From positions 1-64,000 of the forward strand of contig NZ_WOEZ01000014.1 in assembly GCF_013177735.1 (NCBI RefSeq): a DNA stretch of 64,000 nt. The letters are read 5' to 3'. Shown piece after piece: positions 51,392 through 61,925 of this stretch (position 1 is the first letter of the stretch; every line of letters starts with the position of its first letter). Below the pieces are notes generated by a model. It made no database searches, had not been told where the DNA came from, and worked only from the letters and a program-made list of their open reading frames with translations. The stretch comes from Paraburkholderia elongata. GTDB taxonomy: Bacteria > Pseudomonadota > Gammaproteobacteria > Burkholderiales > Burkholderiaceae. Both the position numbers and the translations under genes were made by a program.

Positions 51392-51895
51392 CTAGCTCAA
51401 CGTAGCGAGGATACTCCCTGCATCGCTGACTTCGAATTTGCCGGCAGCCTCGACGTTCAACGTCTTGACCACGCCGTCGTCGACAACCATCGCGTAGCGC
51501 TGGGAACGGATTCCCATGCCACGCGCCGACAAATCCTGCTCAAGACCGAGCGCCCGCGTGAAAGCCGCACTGCCATCCGCCATCATGCGCACCTTGCCCG
51601 AGGCGTGCTGATCGCGTCCCCACGCGCCCATTACGAACGCGTCGTTGACGGACACGCACCAGATCTCGTCGATGCCAAGCGCGCGCAACTGCTCGGCGCG
51701 CTCGACGTAACCCGGTACATGTTTGGCCGAACAGGTCGGCGTGAACGCACCCGGCAACCCGAAGATCACCACGCGCTTACCCGCCGTCTGCTCGCGCACG
51801 TCGAAGCTGTTAGGCCCCAGCGTGCAACCCGCACGCGCGTCTTCGACGAACTCGAAGAGCGTCGCGTCGGGCAGCTTCTCACCTGTTTGAATCAT
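51392..51895 (-). CDS. Peroxiredoxin of the Prx5 type
   Basis: 167 residues. PGAFTPTCSAKHVPGYVE with peroxidatic Cys near residue 54 and the Prx5-specific block ARGMGIRSQRYAMVVDDG. Reduces peroxides with glutathione/glutaredoxin or thioredoxin; the donor is unknown. Sited between ftsZ and lpxC, a placement seen in Burkholderiaceae. The 249 bases up to ftsZ hold a hairpin (52101-52122, CCGCGCT and AGCGCGG) that may mark the ftsZ 3' end. Confidence 0.94.
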   Translation of the reverse strand: MIQTGEKLPDATLFEFVEDARAGCTLGPNSFDVREQTAGKRVVIFGLPGAFTPTCSAKHVPGYVERAEQLRALGIDEIWCVSVNDAFVMGAWGRDQHASGKVRMMADGSAAFTRALGLEQDLSARGMGIRSQRYAMVVDDGVVKTLNVEAAGKFEVSDAGSILATLS

Positions 51896-52100
51896 GCTCA
51901 GTCCTTTGCATCGATGCGAAGCATCGCTCGCACGTTGTCGTGTCGCAGTGAATTCAGCGTCTGCCCAACAAAGGCTCCGCCATCCGGCGACAGTTGCCCC
52001 ATCCGCTTCGCGAATCCGAAGAGGGCACTAGTCCTTGCCGCGAATCAGACGATACGCGGCTTGTTCGCCGTTCACCCGCCACGCTCGTGCATTCGTTCGC

Positions 52101-52122
52101 CCGCGCTACTAAACCAGCGCGG
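52101..52122. other. GC hairpin downstream of ftsZ
   Basis: CCGCGCT and AGCGCGG pair around an 8-base loop, 23 bases after the ftsZ stop. No T-run on the minus strand. Confidence 0.4.
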
Positions 52123-52144
52123 CAACGAAAGCCTGCTCGTGCGC

Positions 52145-53344
52145 TCAGTCCGCCTGCTTGCGCAGGAATGCCGGAATGTCGTACGTATCGACGCCCTTTT
52201 CCTGCAGCGCCTGCACGTGCGAAGCCGCCGTATCGCGCGACGTGCGCCACACAGCCGGCGTATCCAGCGCGCCGTAATCGGCCGTGCTTGCATGATGCGA
52301 GGACGACGGTGTGTAAGCCGCGTGCGCGCCGATCGGCTGGTTATCCGTGCCGGTGCGCAGGAGCGTCATCGGTGCCGATTGCTGCTTCTTCGCCGCACGG
52401 CCCAGACCCGTTGCCACGACCGTCACGCGCAGCGCGTCGCCCATAGCATCGTCGTACACCGCGCCGAAGATCACGGTTGCGTCTTCTGCAGCATAGCTCT
52501 TGATGGTGTTCATCACTTCGCGCGTTTCCGACAGACGCAGCGAACGGCTCGACGTGATGTTGACCAGCACGCCACGCGCGCCCGACAGATCCACACCCTC
52601 CAGCAGCGGGCTGGCCACAGCCTGCTCGGCAGCCAGACGTGCGCGATCGACGCCGGCAACCGTCGCCGTGCCCATCATCGCCTTGCCCTGCTCGCCCATC
52701 ACCGTCTTCACGTCTTCGAAGTCGACGTTCACCAGACCGTCGACGTTGATGATTTCCGCGATGCCGGCAACTGCGTTGTTCAGAACGTCGTCTGCGCACT
52801 GGAAGCACTTGTCCATCTCGGCGTCATCGCCCATCACCTCGAACAGCTTGTCGTTCAGAACGACGATCAGCGAGTCGACGTGATCCTCCAGTTGCTGCGA
52901 ACCAGCTTCTGCGACGCGCATCCGCTTGCCGCCTTCGAATTCGAACGGCTTGCTGACCACGCCAACAGTCAAGATACCCATTTCCTTGGCGATCTGCGCG
53001 ACCACCGGTGCTGCACCCGTGCCCGTGCCGCCACCCATACCGGCGGTGATGAACACCATGTGTGCGCCGCGCAGTGCGTCGGCGATGCGCTCACGTGCTT
53101 CTTCTGCTGCCGCGCGGCCCATTTCCGGCTTGGCGCCAGCGCCAAGACCCGTGTTGCCGAGCTGGATCACCGCAGAAGCGCGCGAACGCGACAGAGCCTG
53201 CGCGTCCGTGTTCATCACGATGAAGTCGACGCCTTGCACGCCTTTGTTGATCATGTGCTGAACGGCATTGCCGCCAGCGCCACCTACTCCGATCACCTTG
53301 ATAATGGTGCCGTTCGTTTCGGTTTCCAGCATCTGGAATTCCAT
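52145..53344 (-). CDS. ftsZ: Cell division GTPase FtsZ
   Basis: 399 residues from the ATG at 53344 (MEFQMLETET); the open frame extends to 53407. Tubulin-like polymer of the division ring. GTP signature GGGTGTGAAPV (about 105-115), synergy loop NVDGLVNVDFEDV (about 205-217), a variable linker (about 320-385), and the C-terminal peptide DIPAFLRKQAD, which binds FtsA, ZipA and MinC. Follows ftsA after 131 bases. zapD is also in this window. Confidence 0.99.
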   Translation of the reverse strand: MEFQMLETETNGTIIKVIGVGGAGGNAVQHMINKGVQGVDFIVMNTDAQALSRSRASAVIQLGNTGLGAGAKPEMGRAAAEEARERIADALRGAHMVFITAGMGGGTGTGAAPVVAQIAKEMGILTVGVVSKPFEFEGGKRMRVAEAGSQQLEDHVDSLIVVLNDKLFEVMGDDAEMDKCFQCADDVLNNAVAGIAEIINVDGLVNVDFEDVKTVMGEQGKAMMGTATVAGVDRARLAAEQAVASPLLEGVDLSGARGVLVNITSSRSLRLSETREVMNTIKSYAAEDATVIFGAVYDDAMGDALRVTVVATGLGRAAKKQQSAPMTLLRTGTDNQPIGAHAAYTPSSSHHASTADYGALDTPAVWRTSRDTAASHVQALQEKGVDTYDIPAFLRKQAD

Positions 53345-53475
53345 GTTGCCTCCGTCAAGATAAAAAATTACAGCCACTCGGCCGTTATTCGGCAGGAGAT
53401 CGGGCAACCCCCTGTCGCGCGCCAGCCGCCGGCACCAGCGCGAGTTTTCGAAATCTGTTCTGAAAAGCGAATTCG

Positions 53476-54708
53476 TTAGAAGTTGCCGAGGAACCAGTCT
53501 TTCATTCGCGTGAAGACCTGGCCCATCGACCCCGACTGCACTGCGACCTTGCGGCCGCGCATCCGTTGCGAGCGTCCTTCGAAGAGCAGACCCATCGCCG
53601 TCGAATAACGCGGGTTACGCACGACATCGGCGAGACCGCCCGCGTATTCCGGCACGCCGATGCGCACCGGCTTCAGGAAAATGTCCTCGCCGAGTTCGAC
53701 CATGCCGAGCATCATCGACGCGCCGCCGGTCAGCACCACGCCGGAGCTCAGTAGTTCTTCGTAACCCGACTCGCGCACCACCTGCTGCACGAGCGAAAAC
53801 AGTTCTTCGACACGCGGTTCGACCACCGCCGCCAATGCCTGGCGCGACAGCGTGCGCGGGCCGCGCTCGCCGAGACCCGGCACTTCGATCATTTCGTCCG
53901 GATCGGCGAGAGCCTGCTTCGCAATGCCGTAGTCGACCTTGATGTCTTCCGCGTCCGGCGTCGGCGTGCGCAAGGCCATTGCGATGTCGCTCGTGATCTG
54001 GTCGCCGGCGATCGGAATCACCGCCGTGTGACGAATCGCGCCTTCACTGAAAATCGCGATGTCCGTCGTGCCGCCGCCGATATCGACCAACACTACGCCC
54101 AGCTCCTTCTCGTCTTCCGTCAGCACCGCCAGCGACGAAGCGAGCGGCTGCAGGATCAGATCGTTCACTTCGAGCCCGCAGCGGCGCACGCACTTGACGA
54201 TGTTCTGCGCCGCGCTCACCGCACCGGTGACGATATGCACCTTCACTTCCAGGCGGATGCCGCTCATGCCAATCGGCTCGCGCACGTCTTCCTGCCCGTC
54301 GATGATGAATTCCTGCGTCAGGATGTGCAGCACTTGTTGATCGGTCGGGATGTTGATCGCCTTCGCCGTCTCGATCACACGCGCAACGTCCGTCTGCGTG
54401 ACTTCCTTTTCCTTGATCGCCACCATGCCGCTCGAGTTGAAGCTGCGGATATGGCTGCCGGCGATCCCGGTAAATACGTTCGTGATCTTGCAGTCGGCCA
54501 TCAGCTCGGCCTCTTCGAGCGCGCGCTGAATGGACTGCACGGTGGCTTCGATGTTCACCACCACGCCCTTCTTGAGCCCCTTCGATTCGCTCTGGCCGAG
54601 GCCGATCACCTCGTAGTGACCCTCGCCCTTCAACTCGGCGACGATAGCCACTACCTTCGACGTCCCAATGTCGAGGGCGACCAGCAGATCTTTATAGTCT
54701 TTACTCAT
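53476..54708 (-). CDS. ftsA: Cell division protein FtsA
   Basis: 410 residues. Actin-like ATPase that ties FtsZ to the membrane. ALDIGTSKVVAIV (about 11-23) is the phosphate-1 loop, VDIGGGTTDIAIF (about 204-216) the phosphate-2 loop, and the end GQVFTRMKDWFLGNF is the amphipathic membrane-targeting helix. Starts 28 bases after the ftsQ stop. Confidence 0.98.
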   Translation of the reverse strand: MSKDYKDLLVALDIGTSKVVAIVAELKGEGHYEVIGLGQSESKGLKKGVVVNIEATVQSIQRALEEAELMADCKITNVFTGIAGSHIRSFNSSGMVAIKEKEVTQTDVARVIETAKAINIPTDQQVLHILTQEFIIDGQEDVREPIGMSGIRLEVKVHIVTGAVSAAQNIVKCVRRCGLEVNDLILQPLASSLAVLTEDEKELGVVLVDIGGGTTDIAIFSEGAIRHTAVIPIAGDQITSDIAMALRTPTPDAEDIKVDYGIAKQALADPDEMIEVPGLGERGPRTLSRQALAAVVEPRVEELFSLVQQVVRESGYEELLSSGVVLTGGASMMLGMVELGEDIFLKPVRIGVPEYAGGLADVVRNPRYSTAMGLLFEGRSQRMRGRKVAVQSGSMGQVFTRMKDWFLGNF

Positions 54709-54735
54709 AGCGTGCTCATTGCGTGTGATGTCCGT

Positions 54736-55488
54736 TTACTTCTTGCCCTTATCGGGTTCGCTGATAAAGCGCATGCCAGCGGCACGAATCGCGAAACCGT
54801 TCGGATAGCGCAAGTCCGCATACTCGATATCCTTTCCCCAACGTTGCGTCACCGCGTTCCACGCCGCGGTCAGGCGGCGGCTCCGATCGAGCAGCGTGTC
54901 CTGATTGCGCTCGCGCCCAAGTTCCACTTGCATGCCGTTCGACAGCTTCACCGTCCACGCGTAACGCGGCGAAAGCGTGACTTCTTCGGGCGTTGCGCCC
55001 AACGGCGCAAACCACTTCTTGAAGTCGCTATAACGCGCGACGACTTCTTTTGCCGTACCGTCCGGGCCGTCGAACGCGGGCAGCTCTTCTTCGAGCTCAC
55101 CCTGGTTCGCGGTGAACAGGTCGCCGTCCACGCTCACCAGCTGATCGCTGCCCCACGTTCCTAGCGGTTTGTACTCTTCAAGCGTGACAGCCAGCGCATT
55201 CGGCCAGACTCGCCGCACGCTCGCGTGACGCACCCATGGCATCTGCTCGAACGCCTGCCGTGCGACGTCGAGATCCACCGTAAAAAAATTGCCCTTTAAC
55301 CGCCCTACTACGCCGGCGCGCACCGTCGGCGAATTGATGTGCTCGGTGTCGCCGTCGATCTGGATTTCGCGCAGCGCGAAATTCGGACGCTGGATCAACC
55401 AGTAACCGCCAGCCGCCAGCAGCACGAGCACCAGCAACGCATGCAATGCGTTGGCGGCGAGATTGAGCTGGCGAACGTTGTTCCACAT
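54736..55488 (-). CDS. ftsQ: Cell division protein FtsQ
   Basis: 250 residues. Bitopic inner-membrane protein of the FtsQLB complex. One membrane helix (about 15-33), POTRA domain (about 37-110, FALREIQIDGDTEHIN), then the FtsQ beta domain ending in a variable tail. It lies 36 bases after ddlB. Confidence 0.96.
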   Translation of the reverse strand: MWNNVRQLNLAANALHALLVLVLLAAGGYWLIQRPNFALREIQIDGDTEHINSPTVRAGVVGRLKGNFFTVDLDVARQAFEQMPWVRHASVRRVWPNALAVTLEEYKPLGTWGSDQLVSVDGDLFTANQGELEEELPAFDGPDGTAKEVVARYSDFKKWFAPLGATPEEVTLSPRYAWTVKLSNGMQVELGRERNQDTLLDRSRRLTAAWNAVTQRWGKDIEYADLRYPNGFAIRAAGMRFISEPDKGKK

Positions 55489-55523
55489 GGTGTTGCTTTC
55501 GGGTCGCCCCGGTTAGTCCTTTG

Positions 55524-56474
55524 TTAGTCCTTGAGCGTCAGCGCCAACACGCCGACAACCAGTTCCTGATAGCTGATACCCACCGCGCGCGCCGCTTTCG
55601 GCGGCAGCGAGTGATCGGTCATCCCAGGCGCCGTGTTCACTTCGAGAAAATACGGGTTGCCGTCCGCGTCGAGCATGAAATCGGCGCGCCCCCAATCGGT
55701 GCACCCGAGCACGTCGAACGCGCGGCGCGCCAGCACTTTCAGGCGCGTTTCTTCGTCGGCCGCCAGACCACACGGAATCAGGTACTGCGTGTCGTTGGCG
55801 ATGTACTTCGCGTGGTAGTCGTAGAACTCGCCGGCCGGCACGATGCGGATCACCGGCAGATCCAGATCTCCGGCAATGCATGCCGTGTATTCGCCGCCAC
55901 CTTCGATGCTCTTTTCCACCACGACGATCTTGTCGTACTTGACCGCTTCGAGCAGCGCTGCGGGCAATGCGTCGGCGCTTTTCACCTTGATCACCGCGAC
56001 ACTCGAACCTTCGCTGGCCGGCTTCACGAACAGCGGCAAGCCGAGCTTCGCGACGATGTCTTTCGCACGTGCTTCGTAGTCGTCGCCGCGCAGCACGGCC
56101 TCGAACGGCGGCGTCGGAATACCGAGTTGCTGCCACACGAGCTTGGTGCGGAACTTGTCCAGACCGAGCGCCGAGCCGAGTACGCCGCTACCGGTGTAAC
56201 GGATGCCGTAAAAATCCAGCGCGCCCTGGATCTGGCCGTTCTCACCGTAGCCGCCGTGCAGCGCGTTGAACGCGCGCACAAAGCCTTCTTCCTTCAACGC
56301 AGCGAGCGGGCGCTCGGCCGGATCGAACGGATGCGCGTCGATACCGGCATCGCGCAGACCTTGCAACACGAGGCGGCCGGAATTGAGCGACACCTCGCGC
56401 TCGGCGGAATCGCCACCGAGCAGCACTGCCACTTTGCCGAATTGTTTGGGGTCGATGCTGCTCATTTCACTCAT
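55524..56474 (-). CDS. ddlB: D-alanine-D-alanine ligase
   Basis: 316 residues. Makes D-Ala-D-Ala for Mur[15 protein letters not shown] (about 20-33), ATP-grasp domain, and the end block [18 protein letters not shown] (substrate loop). Start at 56474 overlaps murC by ATGA; an in-frame ATG at 56465 is an alternative. Fits the canonical murC-ddl-ftsQ order. Confidence 0.97.
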   Translation of the reverse strand: MSEMSSIDPKQFGKVAVLLGGDSAEREVSLNSGRLVLQGLRDAGIDAHPFDPAERPLAALKEEGFVRAFNALHGGYGENGQIQGALDFYGIRYTGSGVLGSALGLDKFRTKLVWQQLGIPTPPFEAVLRGDDYEARAKDIVAKLGLPLFVKPASEGSSVAVIKVKSADALPAALLEAVKYDKIVVVEKSIEGGGEYTACIAGDLDLPVIRIVPAGEFYDYHAKYIANDTQYLIPCGLAADEETRLKVLARRAFDVLGCTDWGRADFMLDADGNPYFLEVNTAPGMTDHSLPPKAARAVGISYQELVVGVLALTLKD

Positions 56475-57874
56475 ACCTTCGTTTCTTGCGCGAGGCGACC
56501 CGGCACACCGCCGATCGAACCCGCGCCCATCGTGATCACCACATCGCCGTCGCGCACCACTGCTGAGAGCGCGTCCGGCACTTCATCCACCGTATCGACA
56601 AACACCGGTTCAACCTTGCCTGCGACACGCAGAGCGCGCGCCAATGCACGGCCGTCCGCCGCGACGATCGGCGCTTCACCGGCCGAATAGACTTCGGTCA
56701 GCACAAGGGCGTCGACGGTCGACAGCACTTTCACAAAATCTTCGAAGCAATCGCGCGTGCGCGTGAAGCGGTGCGGCTGGAATGCCAGCACCAGACGCCG
56801 CCCCGGAAACGCGCCGCGCGCCGCCGCCACCGTTGCCGCCATTTCGACCGGGTGATGACCGTAATCGTCGACCAGCGTGTACGCGCCGGCAGCTTTGCCT
56901 TCCGACACGACCGGCACTTCGCCGTAACGCTGAAAGCGCCGGCCCACGCCGTTAAAATCTGCCAGCGCTCGCTGGATATCGGCATCTTTCACTTCAAGTT
57001 CAGTCGCAATTGCGATTGCGGCCAAAGCGTTCTGCACGTTGTGCTCGCCAGGCAGGTTCAAGACGATGTCGATCGGCGCAGCGTCTTCGCGCATTGCCGT
57101 GAAATGCATCTTGCCGCCGTGCGCTTCGACGTTGACCGCGCGCACTTGCGCGTCCGACGCAAAACCGTAACGGATGATTGGCTTCGACACGAACGGCAGA
57201 ATCTCCTTCACGTTCGGATCGTCGACGCACAGCACCGCGATCCCGTAGAACGGCAAACGGTGCGTGAATTCGATGAACGCCTGTTTGAGCCGCGCGAAGT
57301 CGTGCCCGTAGGTGTCCATGTGATCGGCGTCGATGTTCGTGATGACCTCGATCACCGGGAACAGATTCAGGAACGACGCATCCGACTCGTCCGCTTCGGC
57401 GACGATGAAATCGCCCGTACCCAGACGCGCATTCGCGCCCGCGCTGATCAAGCGGCCACCAATCACGAACGTCGGATCGAGCCCGCCCGCCGCCAGCACG
57501 CTCGCCACCAGCGAAGTGGTCGTGGTCTTGCCGTGCGTGCCGGCAATCGCGATGCCCTGCTTCAGGCGCATCAGTTCCGCGAGCATCACCGCGCGCGGCA
57601 CGATCGGAATGCGGCGATGACGCGCGGCCAGCACTTCCGGGTTGTCACTGCGCACCGCAGTGGAAACGACCACGGCGTTCGCGCCTTCGATGTTCTCCGC
57701 CGCGTGGCCAATCGCGATCCGCGCGCCGAGTGCGGCGAGGCGATCGGTGACCGCGTTGCTCGACAAGTCCGAGCCGCTCACCTGATAGCCGAGGTTGACC
57801 AGCACCTCCGCGATGCCGCTCATGCCGACACCGCCGATGCCGACAAAGTGAATATGTTTGACGATGTGTTTCAT
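56471..57874 (-). CDS. murC: UDP-N-acetylmuramate-L-alanine ligase
   Basis: 467 residues from the ATG at 57874 ([25 protein letters not shown], quoted in part), which overlaps murG by ATGA. Adds L-Ala to UDP-MurNAc. [11 protein letters not shown] (about 10-20), ATP loop [12 protein letters not shown] (about 112-123), DDYGHHP (C-terminal domain). It overlaps ddlB at its own 3' end. This is the synthetic enzyme; mpl at 7073-8467 is the recycling paralogue. Confidence 0.98.
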   Translation of the reverse strand: MKHIVKHIHFVGIGGVGMSGIAEVLVNLGYQVSGSDLSSNAVTDRLAALGARIAIGHAAENIEGANAVVVSTAVRSDNPEVLAARHRRIPIVPRAVMLAELMRLKQGIAIAGTHGKTTTTSLVASVLAAGGLDPTFVIGGRLISAGANARLGTGDFIVAEADESDASFLNLFPVIEVITNIDADHMDTYGHDFARLKQAFIEFTHRLPFYGIAVLCVDDPNVKEILPFVSKPIIRYGFASDAQVRAVNVEAHGGKMHFTAMREDAAPIDIVLNLPGEHNVQNALAAIAIATELEVKDADIQRALADFNGVGRRFQRYGEVPVVSEGKAAGAYTLVDDYGHHPVEMAATVAAARGAFPGRRLVLAFQPHRFTRTRDCFEDFVKVLSTVDALVLTEVYSAGEAPIVAADGRALARALRVAGKVEPVFVDTVDEVPDALSAVVRDGDVVITMGAGSIGGVPGRLAQETKV

Positions 57875-58989
57875 TGCTTTCCTTCTGGGCTCGCGCCCGA
57901 AATCGAACCCGCCACGGTCGCGCAAATCTTCGCGACCTGTTCCGTGGCGTCGGGTTTCGCGAGCGAGCGCGAACGCTCTGCCATCTCTGCGAGGGTCTCT
58001 CGCGTCTGGCTGCGCAACCAGTCGGCGAGTGTTGCCGCCGACAGATCGCGTTGCTGCACGACCAGCGCCGCGCCGTTGTCGGCGAGGAACGCTGCATTAG
58101 TGGTTTGATGATCGTCTACTGCAAACGGGAACGGTACGAAGAACGCCGCCACCCCTACTGCTGCAATCTCTGACACCGTCATCGCGCCCGAACGGCAGAT
58201 CACCAGATCCGCGTTCGCGTACGCGCTCGTCATGTCGTCGATGAAAGGCAAGAGCTCTACATCGGCGCCGGCTTGCAGGCCCGCCGCCGCATAGTTCTCA
58301 CGCAGTGCTTCAATATGCTTCGCGCCCGCCTGATGCACGATGCGCGGACGTTCATTCGGCGCCAGCAGCGCAACCGCGCGCGGCACCACTTCGTTCAATG
58401 CCGCCGCACCCAGACTGCCGCCCACCACCAGCACGTTCAGCGGACCGCTGCGCTCTGCGTAGCGTGCTTTGGGTGCAATTGCGCGTGCAAGTTCCGCACG
58501 AATCGGGTTTCCGGTCCATTCGCCGTGCGGTAGCGCATTCGGAAATGCAACCAGCACGCGTTTCGCGACTTTCGCGAGCACCTTGTTGGCGAGACCCGCA
58601 ATCGAATTCTGTTCATGCAGCACCAGCGGACGGCCGCTCAACGCGGTCATCAAGCCCGCCGGGAACGTGATGTAACCGCCCATGCCGAGCACGACGTCCG
58701 GCTTCACGCGACGCAGCACGCTCAGACTCTGCGAGCAGGCGCGCAGCAGATTCAGCGGCAACATGAGCTTCGTCTTCAGGCCCTTGCCGCGCAGTCCGCC
58801 GAAGCGCACGTATTCCATCGGGATGCCGTGCTTCGGCACCAGCGTGGCTTCCATGCCCGCGGGATTGCCGAGCCATACGACCTTCCAGCCCCACGCCTGC
58901 ATCAGGTGCGCGACCGCGAGCCCCGGGAACACATGTCCCCCGGTGCCACCGGCCATCACCATCAGCGTGCGTTGCGGGAGAGCCGTCAT
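57871..58989 (-). CDS. murG: UDP-N-acetylglucosamine-undecaprenyl-pyrophosphoryl-MurNAc-pentapeptide transferase
   Basis: 372 residues. Converts lipid I to lipid II at the cytoplasmic membrane face. GT28 fold: [16 protein letters not shown] (about 12-27), Gx[23 protein letters not shown] (about 255-270) for UDP-GlcNAc. The ATG overlaps the upstream 42-codon ORF (ATGA) instead of ftsW directly. Confidence 0.98.
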   Translation of the reverse strand: MTALPQRTLMVMAGGTGGHVFPGLAVAHLMQAWGWKVVWLGNPAGMEATLVPKHGIPMEYVRFGGLRGKGLKTKLMLPLNLLRACSQSLSVLRRVKPDVVLGMGGYITFPAGLMTALSGRPLVLHEQNSIAGLANKVLAKVAKRVLVAFPNALPHGEWTGNPIRAELARAIAPKARYAERSGPLNVLVVGGSLGAAALNEVVPRAVALLAPNERPRIVHQAGAKHIEALRENYAAAGLQAGADVELLPFIDDMTSAYANADLVICRSGAMTVSEIAAVGVAAFFVPFPFAVDDHQTTNAAFLADNGAALVVQQRDLSAATLADWLRSQTRETLAEMAERSRSLAKPDATEQVAKICATVAGSISGASPEGKQ

Positions 58990-59114
58990 ACTTTGCCCCC
59001 ACGCATCAACATGAATGGGAAATCGTTTTGGCTCCGGCCGCTGCGCTTAACTTCGCGCGCTTTGCGCACGAAGTTAGCCTTCGCCGAAATCGTGCGCTGC
59101 TGCATGGGGGTCAT
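58986..59114 (-). CDS. 42-codon ORF bridging ftsW and murG, from a duplicated ftsW end
   Basis: Begins [10 protein letters not shown] and ends [10 protein letters not shown]. Its ATG overlaps the ftsW stop and its stop overlaps the murG ATG, both as ATGA. The last seven residues, LMRGGKV, are identical to the FtsW C-terminus. The middle contains an almost perfect hairpin (CTAACTTCGTGCGC / GCGCGCGAAGTTAAG). It may be translated only to keep coupling; no function is known to me. Lys/Arg-rich (about a quarter). Whether it makes a stable peptide is open. Confidence 0.4.
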   Translation of the reverse strand: MTPMQQRTISAKANFVRKAREVKRSGRSQNDFPFMLMRGGKV

Positions 59115-60391
59115 ACCTTCCCCCCACGCATCAGCACACGATTTTCATAGTCCACACGCATCAATACGGCCACTGCCACGCAGTTCAGCACGATGCCCGA
59201 ACCGCCGTAGCTGACGAGCGGCAACGTGAGACCTTTAGTCGGCAGGAGGCCGAGGTTCACGCCCATGTTGATAAAGGTCTGCGCGCCGAACCAGATGCCG
59301 ATGCCCTTCGCGACCAGCCCGGCAAACGTGCGATCGAGTGCGAGCGCCTGACGGCCGATCTCAAACGAGCGGCGCACGATCCAGTAAAACATCAGGATCA
59401 CGACGAGCACGCCGACAAAACCGAGTTCCTCGCCGATCACCGCGAGGATGAAGTCGGTATGCGCTTCCGGCAGATAGTTGAGCTTCTCGACGCTGCCGCC
59501 CAAGCCCACGCCAAACCACTCGCCCCGCCCGAAAGCGATCAGCGAGTGCGTCAATTGATAGGCCTTGCCCTGCGCGTAACGGTCGTCCCACGGATCGAGG
59601 TAAGCGAAAATCCGTTCACGACGCCACGGCGACGCCCACACCAGTAAGCTGAACGTACCGACCGCGGTGGCCACAAGCCCGCCGAACAGCTTGCCGTTCA
59701 CGCCGCCGAGGAACAGCACACCCATCGCGATCGCGGCGATCACCATGAACGCGCCCATGTCCGGTTCGAGCAGCAGCAACGCGCCGACGAGACCCACCGC
59801 CACCGCCATCGGCAGAAAGCCCTTGGCGAAGCTGTGCATGTATTCCTGTTTGCGCACCGTGTAGTTCGCCGCGTAAATCGTCACGGCCAGCTTCATGATT
59901 TCCGACGGCTGCATATTCGTGATGCCGAGCGGAATCCATCGGCGCGCGCCGTTCACGCCCTTACCGACGTGCGGGATCAACACGATCACCAGCGCGGCCA
60001 GCGAAATCAGAAACAGCTTCGGCGCGTACTTATCCCACGTCGAGATCGGGATGCGGAACGACACGACGCCGATCACCGAGCCCATCACCACGAAAATGAT
60101 CTGGCGCACGAGGAACGCGTAATCGCGGTACGACGCGTACTTCGGCGAATCGGGCATCGCGATCGACGCCGAATACACCATCACGACGCCGAGCCCGAGC
60201 AACGCGACGACCACCCACAGCAACGAGTGATCGTAGTCGAGCATCCGCGAGCGCAGCGGACGCACACCGTTCACGGCGCTCGCGAGACCACTGCCGCCAG
60301 TGCGACCGGAGGTGCGGCGCGCGCTACCCGTATCACCATCGCCGGCACGGGAGCCGGCCAGGCGCGAACCGAAGCGTTCCGACCAGCTCAT
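59111..60391 (-). CDS. ftsW: Lipid II polymerase / division protein FtsW (SEDS)
   Basis: 426 residues. Septal peptidoglycan polymerase. Ten predicted membrane helices after a cytoplasmic N-terminus of about 50 residues that is Gly/Ser/Arg-rich. SEDS signature near the C-terminus: [17 protein letters not shown] (about 382-398) and SYGGSG. It overlaps murD (ATGA) upstream and the small ORF downstream. Ends VLMRGGKV. Confidence 0.98.
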   Translation of the reverse strand: MSWSERFGSRLAGSRAGDGDTGSARRTSGRTGGSGLASAVNGVRPLRSRMLDYDHSLLWVVVALLGLGVVMVYSASIAMPDSPKYASYRDYAFLVRQIIFVVMGSVIGVVSFRIPISTWDKYAPKLFLISLAALVIVLIPHVGKGVNGARRWIPLGITNMQPSEIMKLAVTIYAANYTVRKQEYMHSFAKGFLPMAVAVGLVGALLLLEPDMGAFMVIAAIAMGVLFLGGVNGKLFGGLVATAVGTFSLLVWASPWRRERIFAYLDPWDDRYAQGKAYQLTHSLIAFGRGEWFGVGLGGSVEKLNYLPEAHTDFILAVIGEELGFVGVLVVILMFYWIVRRSFEIGRQALALDRTFAGLVAKGIGIWFGAQTFINMGVNLGLLPTKGLTLPLVSYGGSGIVLNCVAVAVLMRVDYENRVLMRGGKV

Positions 60392-61902
60392 ATCATCGTC
60401 CCCCGTTCAGCCGCGATGTCTTCCACCGTGCTGCGAAAAACCGCCGCGCGATGTGCGTAACCCTTGAACATGTCGAAGCTCGCGCAAGCCGGCGACAGCA
60501 GCACGGCGTCCCCTGGCTGCGCCAATGCGGTGGCGGCCCGCGTCGCTTCTTCGAGCGTCGCGTGGTCGGTCATCGCGATGCCTGTGTCTTCCAGCGCGGC
60601 GCGGATCTGCGGTGCGTCGCGGCCGATCAGCATCACGGCGCGGCACCAACGCATCACCGGTGCAGCGAGCGGTTCGAAATCCTGGCCCTTTCCGTCGCCG
60701 CCGGCGATCAGCACCGCGCGTTGCGCGAGACCGTCGAGCGCGGCAACCGTCGCGCCGACGTTGGTGCCCTTGCTGTCGTCCACGTAATCGACGCCTTCGA
60801 TAGACGCGATCAATTCCACGCGATGCGGTTCGCCACGGTATTCGCGCAGGCCATGCAGGAGCGGCGCGCCTGGCAGACCGATGGCGCGCGCCAGTGCATA
60901 CGCAGCCAATGCGTTTGCCGCGTTGTGCAGGCCGCGAATGCGCAGCGCGTCCGCCGGCATCAGACGTTTGAGCGCGATGTTCTTCGGTGCCGCCACTTCG
61001 TTCTTGCGACGGCGCGTCGGCGCAGGTTCGTCGCTGACGTCACGATCGTGCGCTTCGACCAGCCAGATCATGCCGTTGTCGCGCAACAGACCATAATCGC
61101 CGTCGTTCTTCGGCTCGGTGACGCCGAAGGTGATTATCGCTGCATCACCGTCCGCCGAAGGAGCAAGCGCCATCACGCGCGAGTCGTCGCGGTTCAGCAC
61201 GCGCACGGTTTGTGTACCGAAGATGCGCCCCTTCGCGGCGGCGTACGCATCGAGGCCGCCGTGCCAATCCAGGTGATCCTGCGTGATGTTCAGCACGACG
61301 GCTGCGTCTGGCGAAAACGTATGCGCGGTTTCCAGCTGGAAGCTCGACAGCTCCAGCACCCACACATCGGGCAACGCGGTGTTGTCGATCGCTTCGCTGA
61401 GCTTGTCCAGCGCGGCCGGGCTGATGTTGCCCGCCACTGCGACCTTCTTGCCGGCGCGTTCGCACAGCAGGCCGGTGAGGCTCGTCGTCGTGGTCTTGCC
61501 GTTGGTGCCGGTAATAGCAATCACCTTCGGCGCGTAACCGCTTTCTCCGAGCGTCTTCAACGCTTGCGCAAAGAATTCGAGTTCACCCCACACGGGGATG
61601 TCCTGCTCACGCGCCGCCGAGATCAGCGGCAGCAAGTCGGCGGCGAGCGGCGACAAACCCGGGCTGATCGCCAGGAGTTCGACGCCTTCGAGCAACGAGA
61701 GCGAGAACGGGCCGCCGACGAATTCGGCATCGACGCCGTGCGCTTCCAGCGCGGACAGGTTCGGCGGCACCTCGCGCGTATCGGCCACACGCAGCCGACA
61801 GCCGTGCCGCGCGCACCAGCGCGCCATTGCGAGACCGGATTCACCGAGTCCCAGCACGAGCACCATCGGCTTTTGCCGATCCCGAAACTTCTCGCCAAAC
61901 AT
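60388..61902 (-). CDS. murD: UDP-N-acetylmuramoylalanine-D-glutamate ligase
   Basis: 504 residues. Adds D-Glu. [12 protein letters not shown] (about 18-29), ATP loop [13 protein letters not shown] (about 129-141), [11 protein letters not shown] (C-terminal domain). Longer than E. coli MurD (438) through an insert at about 270-310 (DNDG..., Arg/Lys-rich). ATGA overlap with ftsW. 23 bases after mraY. Confidence 0.98.
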   Translation of the reverse strand: MFGEKFRDRQKPMVLVLGLGESGLAMARWCARHGCRLRVADTREVPPNLSALEAHGVDAEFVGGPFSLSLLEGVELLAISPGLSPLAADLLPLISAAREQDIPVWGELEFFAQALKTLGESGYAPKVIAITGTNGKTTTTSLTGLLCERAGKKVAVAGNISPAALDKLSEAIDNTALPDVWVLELSSFQLETAHTFSPDAAVVLNITQDHLDWHGGLDAYAAAKGRIFGTQTVRVLNRDDSRVMALAPSADGDAAIITFGVTEPKNDGDYGLLRDNGMIWLVEAHDRDVSDEPAPTRRRKNEVAAPKNIALKRLMPADALRIRGLHNAANALAAYALARAIGLPGAPLLHGLREYRGEPHRVELIASIEGVDYVDDSKGTNVGATVAALDGLAQRAVLIAGGDGKGQDFEPLAAPVMRWCRAVMLIGRDAPQIRAALEDTGIAMTDHATLEEATRAATALAQPGDAVLLSPACASFDMFKGYAHRAAVFRSTVEDIAAERGTMI

Positions 61903-61925
61903 CGCCTGCTTCCCCTAAATACGAC

